In this document: one piece after another, positions 37,044 through 43,588 of the stretch
Position numbering within the stretch: the first letter of the stretch is position 1
How the letters are laid out: the number at the start of each line of letters is the position of its first letter
Source: Hymenobacter telluris
Lineage (GTDB): Bacteria; Bacteroidota; Bacteroidia; Cytophagales; Hymenobacteraceae
NCBI RefSeq assembly: GCF_017313265.1
Contig: NZ_JAFLQZ010000004.1
Location: forward strand, 434,001-498,000
DNA: 64,000 bases
Reading direction: 5' to 3'
Made by a program: the position numbers and the translations under genes
Notes under the pieces: model-generated
Database searches by the model: none
What the model was told of the DNA's origin: nothing
Seen by the model: only the letters and a program-made list of their open reading frames with translations

Positions 37044-37745
37044 ATGGCACACACGCATCCACACCCCGAGAACCACCTGACTAGCTCTGCTATGCTACAG
37101 GATATTGTGATTGGCCTTTCCGATGGCCTAACGGTGCCGTTTGCGTTGGCGGCGGGCCTAAGTGGCGCCGTCTCCTCGTCGAATCTGGTGATTACGGCGG
37201 GGCTGGCTGAAATTGTGGCAGGCTCTATAGCCATGGGGCTGGGCGGCTACCTAGCGGGCCGCACCGAAGTAGAGCATTACGACGCGGAGCTGGCCCGCGA
37301 ATACCGGGAGGTGCAGGAAGTACCACACATAGAGCGGGCCGAGGTGGATGAGTTGCTGGCAGAAATTGGCCTTTCGGCCGCTACCCGCAAGCTAGCCGTA
37401 GCGGAGCTCACTGCCGACCCCGACCAGTGGGTGCGCTTCATGATGAAGTACGAACTGGGGCTAGAGCAGCCCGATCCGAAGCAGGCCCCTAAAAGTGCGG
37501 CCACTATTAGCATTGCTTACGCCTTGGGTGGGTTAATTCCGCTTAGTGCCTACTTTCTCACTGCCACGCCCACGCAGGGCCTCCTATGGTCGGCGGTTAT
37601 CACGCTGGTGTGTTTGCTGCTATTTGGCTACCTGAAAAGCCGCCTGACGGGGCAACCGCCCCTGTGGGGTGCCTTGAAAATGGCTGGTACCGGTGCATTA
37701 GCTGCCGCGGCGGCTTTCTGGGTGGCTAAGCTTATTGCATCCTAA
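37044..37745 (+). CDS. VIT1/CCC1 family iron/manganese transporter
   Basis: 233 residues. The N-terminal signature MLQDIVIGLSDGLTVPFALAAGLSGAV, followed by AEIVAGSIAMGLGGYLAGRTEVEHYDAE, is typical of VIT1/CCC1 proteins. A soluble acidic linker (EREYREVQEVPHIERAEVDELL) would be the metal-binding domain, and three more helices follow (ISIAYALGGLIPLSAYFL, LLWSAVITLVCLLLFGYL, TGALAAAAAFWVAKLIA). It moves iron or manganese across the inner membrane. Divergent from dps. Confidence 0.94.
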   Translation: MAHTHPHPENHLTSSAMLQDIVIGLSDGLTVPFALAAGLSGAVSSSNLVITAGLAEIVAGSIAMGLGGYLAGRTEVEHYDAELAREYREVQEVPHIERAEVDELLAEIGLSAATRKLAVAELTADPDQWVRFMMKYELGLEQPDPKQAPKSAATISIAYALGGLIPLSAYFLTATPTQGLLWSAVITLVCLLLFGYLKSRLTGQPPLWGALKMAGTGALAAAAAFWVAKLIAS

Positions 37746-37826
37746 ACACCAAACTGAGTATACCTCGGCTAAGGCGGCTTTTGCTTCCTGTTCTTCGTAA
37801 CTCCTACCAACCTAACCATCAACCTG

Positions 37827-38357
37827 ATGCCTTTCCCCTTCTTCGGCGACGACAAATCGACGGTTGCCAAGCTCCTAAGCACTCTCCCCCAAATTGGCCG
37901 CCTGGAATGGATTGGCTTACGGCCCGCCCGCCGCGAGGCAATGCTAGCCGTACCCGAAGCCACTGTGGAAACCGACCGGCATCTGCAAGGCGACCATGCC
38001 CGCCCCAAAACCGGCGGCAAGCGCCAGATAACCCTGATTCAGCACGAGCACTTAGCAGCCGTAGCGGGCTACTTGGGTTTGGATGCCCCCGTCGACCCAG
38101 GCCGCCTGCGCCGCAACCTAGTGGTGAGCGGCCTGAATTTGCTAGCCCTTAAGAACCGGCAGGTCCGCATCGGCGACGACGTGCTGCTGGAAATTACCGG
38201 TGAGTGCCACCCTTGCTCCCGCATGGAAGAGGAACTAGGGCCCGGCGGCTACAACGCCATGCGCGGCCACGGTGGCCTCACGGCCCGCATCCTGCAAGGC
38301 GGCACCATCCGCATCGGCGACGCCGTGGTAGTGAGTGGCGAACTGACGACAAAGTGA
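37827..38357 (+). CDS. MOSC domain protein
   Basis: 176 residues, essentially one MOSC domain: RLEWIGLRPARREAM at the N-terminus, KRQITLIQHEHLAAVAGYLG, RRNLVVSGLNLLALKNRQVRIGDDVLLEITGECHPCSRMEE with the conserved cysteine of the molybdenum-cofactor sulfurase C-terminal fold. MOSC proteins bind sulfur as persulfide or molybdenum cofactor; the partner here is unknown. Starts 81 bases after the VIT1-like gene and may be co-transcribed. Confidence 0.9.
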   Translation: MPFPFFGDDKSTVAKLLSTLPQIGRLEWIGLRPARREAMLAVPEATVETDRHLQGDHARPKTGGKRQITLIQHEHLAAVAGYLGLDAPVDPGRLRRNLVVSGLNLLALKNRQVRIGDDVLLEITGECHPCSRMEEELGPGGYNAMRGHGGLTARILQGGTIRIGDAVVVSGELTTK

Positions 38358-38510
38358 GCGGCTGTGTCCGTTATCTTATGTGGATATGACATCAGTAAAG
38401 CAGCCCCGCTTCATAGTGGAGTTCTATCCTATTATACATGTCTATTGTAAAATATACTAGTAACTCATTTTATTATATACCTTGCTTAAACACTTATAAA
38501 TCACGCTACA

Positions 38511-39845
38511 ATGAAACATTATCTATTCTTATTCGCGCTTGTCTGCTTTGCGTTTGGTGTTAATGTACCCCCTATATACGGCCAGTCGCCTTGGGTAGCC
38601 CCTCAGAATGGACCTAACTTTGTTTGGGGAGGAAATTACTTTAACACAATAATTTCAAGTCCACAGCCTAATATGCTTGCTGGTAGAGTTTATTTCTTTG
38701 CGTCACGAGCAGGCTCGAATTGCAATGCATTTGTAACTACCGACAATGGCATAACATGGCAACAACAGGTTATTGCAAGCACCGTCAGAGTGCTGCCAGG
38801 ATTTAGTGAGGTAGGCACCTATGCAGTTGATATGTTCATGTTGGATGGCCAGCATATGTGGTTGCTGTCTCGGGATGCTGCTACTAACGCACAAAGCCTT
38901 TTACGCACTACCACAGGCCTTGCTGGTTTGGTTGCGCTGCCCAACCCGCCACCTGCCTCATTCAGTCATATTCACTTTTTCAACCCAAACGTAGGGCTTG
39001 CCCTGGCAAATGCGCCTTTGAGAATTTTCAGGACAGTTGATGGAGGAAGCACTTGGAACCTACTACCTAATGTAACGCTCACAGGCTCTCTTGCATTATA
39101 CCCTTTCACTACCTTTCAAGGTGCGTCGAACACGGTTTGGATATTCACTGATAATGCCATGTTACGCACCACTGATGCCGGCTTAACATGGACCACCGCC
39201 ACTATTCCCAATGGTTTTCAAACCGTGGCATTTGAGAATACGCTACAGGGGCTTGGCTATACGGACGCGAGTGTTCGGGAATTATTCCGCACCACCGACG
39301 GTGGCCTAACTTGGACCCGCGTACCCAACGGTAGTCAACCTACATCGACTTCTATCACAGCCATGCCAAACCAGCCTGGCACCTACCTGAGAGTTGGTTA
39401 TACTGGCATTTTCGCCCTCACACGAGATGGTGGTAACACCTGGCAGACCATGTCTACAGATGGCAGCAATTTTTATATGGTAGCAGCCAGTAGCCCCTCC
39501 CATATCTGGGCTGGCAGTTATGAATGGGGTTCTTCGTCCCGTCCCGGCCCACCATTGCTGCGTTACGTCGGCACTGCATTAGCCACAAAAAAATCGGCCA
39601 CTCCGGCACTATCCATCCTCGTTTACCCTAATCCGAGCACCGGTTTGGTGCAATTAGCCGGCCCCCTAACCGGAAAAGAAACAGCACGCGTATACGACGT
39701 CGCTGGCCAGCTCTGCCAGCAAGGATTTGTTTCGGATGCACAGCGCACGCTGGATTTGTCGGCGCAAGCTCCAGGGCTATACTTGCTGAAGCTGACAGCT
39801 CCCGACGGCACAATAAGAACTCAGCGCCTCAGTAAGCTTCCTTAA
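38511..39845 (+). CDS. T9SS-exported protein with BNR/YCF48-like repeats
   Basis: 444 residues. Signal peptide MKHYLFLFALVCFAFGV with cleavage near IYGQS. Repeats of the BNR/Ycf48 type recur (TTDNGITWQQQ, TVDGGSTWNLL, TTDAGLTWTTA, TTDGGLTWTRV, TRDGGNTWQTM), indicating a beta-propeller. The C-terminal 75 residues form a Por-type (type A) secretion signal: VYPNPSTGLVQL, ARVYDVAGQLC, APGLYLLKLT. It is thus exported through the outer membrane. The gene is AT-richer than its neighbours, and so is the 150-base leader. Confidence 0.92.
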   Translation: MKHYLFLFALVCFAFGVNVPPIYGQSPWVAPQNGPNFVWGGNYFNTIISSPQPNMLAGRVYFFASRAGSNCNAFVTTDNGITWQQQVIASTVRVLPGFSEVGTYAVDMFMLDGQHMWLLSRDAATNAQSLLRTTTGLAGLVALPNPPPASFSHIHFFNPNVGLALANAPLRIFRTVDGGSTWNLLPNVTLTGSLALYPFTTFQGASNTVWIFTDNAMLRTTDAGLTWTTATIPNGFQTVAFENTLQGLGYTDASVRELFRTTDGGLTWTRVPNGSQPTSTSITAMPNQPGTYLRVGYTGIFALTRDGGNTWQTMSTDGSNFYMVAASSPSHIWAGSYEWGSSSRPGPPLLRYVGTALATKKSATPALSILVYPNPSTGLVQLAGPLTGKETARVYDVAGQLCQQGFVSDAQRTLDLSAQAPGLYLLKLTAPDGTIRTQRLSKLP

Positions 39846-39901
39846 GCTCTTTGCTTTTGGTTTGTAACCTGCTGATTTGATGCGTTTGCAACGATAGTCA
39901 T

Positions 39902-40699
39902 TTAGTCCTGCTGCGACGGGAGTTTCTCAACGGCTGGCAGCGTGGTGGACGGCCGGATGATGCGGTAGGTGAAAGCCATGACGATGTTATTTTTGGCAGC
40001 GGTGTTTTGCAGAATAAACTGCCCCTGCCGGGCCGTATAATTGTAGTTGGCTTGGTTCACGTAGCCGAGCTGCACCGCCACGTGTGAGCTTATCTGGCAC
40101 CCAACACCCCCGTACACGCGGTTACGCTCAAATACCGGGCCTTTGGGGTTCAGGAATATTTCGTCGTAGGCGGCCAGAAAGACGGTGCCGGCGGTAATGG
40201 TTTTTTTGTTGAGGGGCAGAAAGGCGTTGAGACGGTAGCGGAACCGTTGCCGAAAGCCGGTGCTGTCGTCGCGGAAGTTGAACCAGCGCTGCTCGATGCG
40301 GTAGCGGTGCTCCAGCTTCAGCCGCTTCGAGTACTGCGTCAGGGTGAGTTGTTCCCAGAGGCGTCTTTCGGTGTTGAGCGGCGGGGCATCCAGGTTGCGG
40401 TAGTCGGAGGTGGAGTAGCGGCCGCCGGCTATGGTCACCGTGAAGTTCGGGTCGATGTCGTAGCTGCCACCCGCCTTCAATTCGTTGTAGAAATACTGCT
40501 TAAACAGGCCGTTGGTACGCGCCTGCACCTCCGCAAAACCGCCAAACTTGTGGGTGGCGTTGCCGGGCAGCTGCACCGTGCCAATAAACCAGGTTCCCCA
40601 GGGCTGCACGGGGTTGGCTGGCGTCTGGGCTAGGGCCGGGCAACAGGTGGCAGTCAGCAGGGCCGTGGCAGCGCCTACAGCAGGGTAAAGTAGTTTCAT
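39902..40699 (-). CDS. DUF2490-like outer-membrane protein
   Basis: 265 residues from the ATG at 40699, which begins a signal peptide (MKLLYPAVGAATALLTATC, cleavage after ALAQ). The mature protein is a set of amphipathic beta strands; RRLWEQLTLTQYSKRLKLEHRYRIEQRWF and QRFRYRLNAFLPL match the DUF2490 pattern. Probably a beta barrel in the outer membrane of unknown function. Confidence 0.85.
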   Translation of the reverse strand: MKLLYPAVGAATALLTATCCPALAQTPANPVQPWGTWFIGTVQLPGNATHKFGGFAEVQARTNGLFKQYFYNELKAGGSYDIDPNFTVTIAGGRYSTSDYRNLDAPPLNTERRLWEQLTLTQYSKRLKLEHRYRIEQRWFNFRDDSTGFRQRFRYRLNAFLPLNKKTITAGTVFLAAYDEIFLNPKGPVFERNRVYGGVGCQISSHVAVQLGYVNQANYNYTARQGQFILQNTAAKNNIVMAFTYRIIRPSTTLPAVEKLPSQQD

Positions 40700-40885
40700 G
40701 TGGTGCGCAGGCAGATGAATGAGGGCGGACAAACGAGTGGCTTGCTTTTCAGCTCCGGCCCGGCAGGTATCACCACCTAAAAGCGCAGTCCTTTGCAGCG
40801 AATGCCATGTGTTTGTGGCCGTAAATATACCAGCGAAAATACCCGCGCTGCCACGGCCGGCCAGCTACCAGTGGCAACTAACCGA

Positions 40886-40920
40886 AAAAGCCCGTTCCGA
40901 CATGGTCGGAACGGGCTTTT
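40886..40920. terminator. Terminator after rtcB
   Basis: The 16-bp perfect arms 40886-40901 and 40905-40920 (AAAAGCCCGTTCCGAC) have a 3-base spacer, with T and A runs at both ends. It lies 73 bases beyond the rtcB stop on the minus strand and is a natural end for the RNA-repair transcript. Confidence 0.93.
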
Positions 40921-40992
40921 ATAATGGTGCGTAGCGTGCGGCTTGCTGGTGTAGCAGCCGGTTGAATTACTCACCACTCAGCCGAAAAGGCG

Positions 40993-42396
40993 TTACGCGC
41001 CGCCTTCCATGCGCACGATGCGCGGCGTGAACGAGCCCAGTACATCTACCAAGTCGGTTTGGCTGGCCATAACGGCCCGGATGTCTTTGTAGGCTTGCGG
41101 AGCTTCATCGAGGCCGCCGCCAATCAGCTCAACGGCGTGCTGCTTGAGGTAGCGCTTCACCTCGGCTTCGCCCAGTTCCTGCTTGGCCCGCGTCCGGGAC
41201 ATAGCCCGGCCCGCCCCGTGCGAAGCCGACGCCAACGAGGCCGCGTTGCCCCGGCCGCGCACGATGAAGCCGGGGGCCGTCATCGAGCCGGGGATGATGC
41301 CGAGCACTCCTTCGCCGGCCGGCGTAGCGCCCTTGCGGTGCACGATTACCTCACGGCCATCAGCCAGGCGCTCTTTCCAGGCGAAGTTGTGGTGGTTTTC
41401 CACTTTGGCTAAGGGCCGCTCGCCGAGGGCTTTGGCCAGGCGCTGATGAATCTGGTGGTGGCAGGCCGAAGCGTAGTCACCGGCCAGGTTCATAGCCGCC
41501 CAGTACTCCTGGCCCGCTTCGCTGTCCAGCGACAACCAGGCCAGGTGCTGGGCTTCCGAAGGCAGCTGGCACACGTCTTTGGCGAGCTTGGTGTAATGGT
41601 TGGCCACGCTGGCCCCCAGGCCTCGGGAGCCGGAGTGCGACAGAAGCCCCAGGTACTCCCCCACCGGCACGCCTAGCTCGTTGGCGGGGTCGGTGATGTT
41701 CACAATCCCCCACTCCACAAAGTGGTTACCGCCGCCCGAGGTGCCGATTTGTTCAGCTGCCGTGGCTTGCTTGTTGCGCAGGAACCCGATGTCCGTAAAC
41801 TCGGCACGGTCGAGTACGGCATGGTCGAGCTTCTGGCCGCGTTGGAAGCCTTGCTTGTTGCCGAAGCGGGTGTTGTCGAGGAGGAGCTTGCGCAGTTCCT
41901 GTACCCGCTGCTCCAGGTGCTTGGGCGGCAGGGTAAACACAGATAGCGCCATGCGGCAGCCAATGTCCCCCCCCACGGCGTAGGGAATTACGGCGTTATC
42001 GGTGGCCAGCACGCCCCCGATGGGCAGGCCGTAGCCGTGGTGGGCGTCGGGCATGAGGGCGCCGGCCACGGTTACGGGCAGCTTCATGGCCGTTTCCATC
42101 TGGTGGATGGCCCCGTGCTCGATGTATTCGGCCCCGAAGACGGCGTATTCTTTGCGCTCGGCAAGGGCAATATGGCGGCTGGGCGGGGGCAGCAATGCGG
42201 CGGCCGTGTGGCTCCAGTCGAGGTCGGTGAGGAAGTTGTTGGGAGTGGTCAGGAGGCGCTGCAACAGCGCCAGCTGGTCGGTTTGCGAGAGTTTTTTGAG
42301 GTGCTTGCGCTGCAATTGCGCCAGCGCCAGTCCAATGGCCCGGCCTTCCGGAAAGCCAAGCTGCCGAAGGTCGTTGCCGCGTAATAAATTGCCCAT
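40993..42396 (-). CDS. rtcB: RNA-splicing/repair ligase RtcB
   Basis: 467 residues from the ATG at 42396 (MGNLLRGNDLRQLG); earlier in-frame ATGs fall inside the RNA element next door and are rejected. RtcB signatures are complete: MPDAHHGYGLPIGG, GGDIGCRM with the metal cysteine, GTSGGGNHFVE, SHSGSRGLG, HHNFAWKE, and the guanylylated histidine in SHGAGRAMSR. RtcB joins 2',3'-cyclic phosphate or 3'-phosphate ends to 5'-OH ends using GTP and manganese, so it mends RNAs cut by nucleases or ribozymes. It is the last gene after the tandem Y RNA-like array, the order found in the Salmonella rsr-yrlBA-rtcBA operon. No archease or rtcA is present here. Confidence 0.97.
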   Translation of the reverse strand: MGNLLRGNDLRQLGFPEGRAIGLALAQLQRKHLKKLSQTDQLALLQRLLTTPNNFLTDLDWSHTAAALLPPPSRHIALAERKEYAVFGAEYIEHGAIHQMETAMKLPVTVAGALMPDAHHGYGLPIGGVLATDNAVIPYAVGGDIGCRMALSVFTLPPKHLEQRVQELRKLLLDNTRFGNKQGFQRGQKLDHAVLDRAEFTDIGFLRNKQATAAEQIGTSGGGNHFVEWGIVNITDPANELGVPVGEYLGLLSHSGSRGLGASVANHYTKLAKDVCQLPSEAQHLAWLSLDSEAGQEYWAAMNLAGDYASACHHQIHQRLAKALGERPLAKVENHHNFAWKERLADGREVIVHRKGATPAGEGVLGIIPGSMTAPGFIVRGRGNAASLASASHGAGRAMSRTRAKQELGEAEVKRYLKQHAVELIGGGLDEAPQAYKDIRAVMASQTDLVDVLGSFTPRIVRMEGGA

Positions 42397-42467
42397 ATAG
42401 AGGTTTCTTTTTTTGTTGTTCAATTTTCGATTGGGCTTTGCGTTCCAATCATTCTGTTTTCTTCTAA

Positions 42468-42553
42468 GCTCCGGAGCAACAGACAGCCCGCGCAACGGGC
42501 CCATGGGGCCGACGTGACAGATCGGAGTAGCGCGCACCTACGGCATCCGAAGC
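42468..42553 (-). ncRNA. Y RNA-like element 7 (shortest, no clear tRNA-like body)
   Basis: The outer stem GCTTCGG (42553-42547) pairs with CCGGAGC (42474-42468). The 5' side carries GATGCCGTAG and CTACTCCG, the 3' side CTGTTG before CTCC, as in the other elements. CGCGC/GCGCG makes the second stem. The enclosed part is only about 35 bases with a GGCCC/GGGCC hairpin and has no T-loop or D-arm motif. It ends 72 bases before the rtcB ATG and may be a degenerate copy or a leader structure for rtcB. Confidence 0.55.
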
Positions 42554-42555
42554 AA

Positions 42556-42644
42556 GGAAGAAGGATTTGGGGAGGGTGAAAAACGGTTAGCCGCTTTGGT
42601 TTTCAGACGAAGTAAGGCTACCCTACGACACCTCCCGTTCTTCC
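42556..42644 (-). ncRNA. Y RNA-like element 6 (tRNA-like body missing)
   Basis: The closing stem joins GGAAGAA with TTCTTCC and GGGAGG with CCTCCC, separated by a bulge. The 5' strand has GGTGTCGTAG and TTACTTCG exactly as in the tRNA-like elements, and GTAGCC/GGCTA forms the second stem. Between the second-stem strands only about 22 bases remain, so the whole tRNA-like body is absent. It keeps the presumed Ro60-binding part only. Confidence 0.62.
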
Positions 42645-42651
42645 ATATTAT

Positions 42652-42784
42652 TGACAGGGCAACAGGCCGCAAAGCCTTCTGTATATGTGCTCTAACCCCT
42701 GAGCTACTGCCTTTTGGCAGGTGGGATTCGAACCCACGACCCCATAGCCCCAAGCGAAGTAAGGCTTTGCTACGGCACCTGTCA
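42652..42784 (-). ncRNA. Y RNA-like element 5 with tRNA-like body
   Basis: The outer stem TGACAGG/CCTGTCA (42784-42778 with 42658-42652) and a perfect 10-bp second stem GCAAAGCCTT/AAGGCTTTGC (42770-42761 with 42678-42669) flank the internal loop GGTGCCGTA versus GGCCTGTTG. Inside, read on the minus strand, come TACTTCG, a T arm GTGGG-TTCGAAT-CCCAC, then CTGCC-AAAA-GGCAG, which closes the acceptor stem as a tetraloop hairpin, then a D arm TAGCTCAGGGGTTAGAGC. The 3' tRNA half therefore precedes the 5' half, as in YrlA-type Y RNAs. Confidence 0.86.
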
Positions 42785-42795
42785 GATACTGTTAA

Positions 42796-42942
42796 TAGCG
42801 GGGCAAAACCCAGCAGGCGGCTTTGTTTGATTGGTGCTTTCAGCCACTCAGCCACTCGTTGCAAGCAAAGAGGCAGGATTCGAACCTGCGGAGCCCGGTT
42901 GGGCTCGACAATTGAAGGAACGCCTACCTACGGCACCCGCTA
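42796..42942 (-). ncRNA. Y RNA-like element 4, mimic of a class II (Ser-type) tRNA
   Basis: The outer stem TAGCGGG/CCCGCTA and conserved GGTGCCGTAG mark the element; the TACTTCG motif is altered to TTCCTTCA. The body has a long variable arm GAGCCC-AACC-GGGCTC (42906-42891), T arm GCAGG-TTCGAAT-CCTGC, acceptor strands CTCTTTG and CAACGAG joined by CTTG, and a serine-type D arm TGGCTGAGTGGCTGAAAGC. The acceptor stem pairs at six of seven positions. This is a class II tRNA imitation in permuted order. Confidence 0.85.
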
Positions 42943-42960
42943 CGGTGACACGGTTTTCAG

Positions 42961-43114
42961 TGACTTTCAAACGGGGCAACAGGGCGCCAGCCACCATATC
43001 CTGCTCTACCAGCTGAGCTACAGCTGCCTTGGGGCAGCCGGTGGGACTCGAACCCACGACCTGGGCATTAAAGATGCGAAGTAAGGCTGGCTTACGGCAC
43101 CCGTTTGAAAGTCA
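42961..43114 (-). ncRNA. Y RNA-like element 3 with tRNA-like body
   Basis: The outer stem is 15 bp and perfect: TGACTTTCAAACGGG (43114-43100) with its complement (42975-42961). GGTGCCGTAA and TTACTTCG lie on the 5' side, GCCCTGTTG before CCCCG on the 3' side; GCCAGCC/GGCTGGC is the second stem. The body has T arm GTGGG-TTCGAGT-CCCAC, acceptor CGGCTGC/GCAGCTG joined by CCCAAG, and D arm TAGCTCAGCTGGTAGAGC. After the 3' acceptor strand the sequence reads C-CCA, so a CCA end is even encoded. Confidence 0.88.
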
Positions 43115-43124
43115 ACGAGAAAAG

Positions 43125-43254
43125 CCTGCTGGGGCGACGGGCAATGAATACTTTGCTCTACCAGTGAGCTACAGGCCCATTAGAATTGAAAGTGTGGGCC
43201 TGATAAGAATCGAACTTATTACCGAAGTACGTCTCATTTACGGCACCCAGCAGG
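43125..43254 (-). ncRNA. Y RNA-like element 2 with tRNA-like body
   Basis: The outer stem CCTGCTGGG/CCCAGCAGG (43254-43246 with 43133-43125) encloses GGTGCCGTAA and GTACTTCG. The body shows T arm ATAAG-TTCGATT-CTTAT (43219-43203), a perfect 7-bp acceptor CAGGCCC/GGGCCTG joined by 17 bases, D arm TAGCTCACTGGTAGAGC and a possible anticodon-like stem AAGTA/TACTT that overlaps the conserved TACTTCG string. The permuted order is the same as in the other elements. Confidence 0.86.
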
Positions 43255-43263
43255 GTGGTTTCG

Positions 43264-43430
43264 CAGCTGGGTCCACCAACTTCGGGGCAACAGGCGGCTG
43301 GCGTATGTTTCAACCCAATGCCGTAGCAGGGGCGCAGGATTCGAACCCGAGGTACTCTATTTGGAATACAGCACCTAAACTAACCACGAAGTAACGCCCG
43401 CCTACGACACCCGAAGTGGTGGCTCAGCTG
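43264..43430 (-). ncRNA. Y RNA-like element 1, class II-like body without D arm
   Basis: First element of the array. The outer stem combines CAGCTG, CCACCA and CTTCGGG with their complements in 43264-43290. GGTGTCGTAG and TTACTTCG are on the 5' side, GCCTGTTG before CCCCG on the 3' side. The body has an 11-bp hairpin (43351-43375) in the position of a long variable arm, a T arm with TTCGAAT, and an acceptor-like stem closed by TGC-TACG-GCA; no D arm can be drawn. It is the most divergent of the five tRNA-like bodies. Confidence 0.8.
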
Positions 43431-43433
43431 TTT

Positions 43434-43477
43434 GGAACGGCGAGCCGAAGCCTGTTGCCTCGGCTGGCTGCCGTTCC
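43434..43477 (-). promoter_or_regulatory. Leader hairpin whose loop is complementary to the Y RNA motif
   Basis: The outer stem GGAACGGC/GCCGTTCC (8 bp) and an inner stem AGCCGA/TCGGCT present the loop GGCAACAGGCT on the minus-strand transcript. That loop is the exact complement of GCCTGTTGCC found in elements 1 and 5 and nearly so in element 3. It sits directly upstream of element 1. Upstream, TATAATTG (43519-43512) is a weak candidate -7 box. Confidence 0.5.
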
Positions 43478-43588
43478 GGCGGGCGGCTGCCAATGTGGTC
43501 AGTCGCCAACCCAATTATAATAACGCAAGAATTTACATGATTATTGAGTGTTTTGTGAAATAAATGTTTTTATTGACTTCTGTTGAGG

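Noticed and set aside
42679-42754. A normal functional tRNA gene in element 5 and its neighbours
   Set aside because: The halves are in reversed order, the acceptor stem is closed by a short loop, and no anticodon loop can be drawn, so ordinary tRNA genes are excluded.
42540-43394. Short open frames inside the Y RNA-like array on both strands
   Set aside because: They run across stems and T-loop motifs, share no protein-like composition and are explained by the RNA elements.
42600-43400. CRISPR array suggested by repeating GCCTTACTTCG and GTGCCGTA strings
   Set aside because: The repeats are short, unevenly spaced, embedded in stems, and no cas gene is near.
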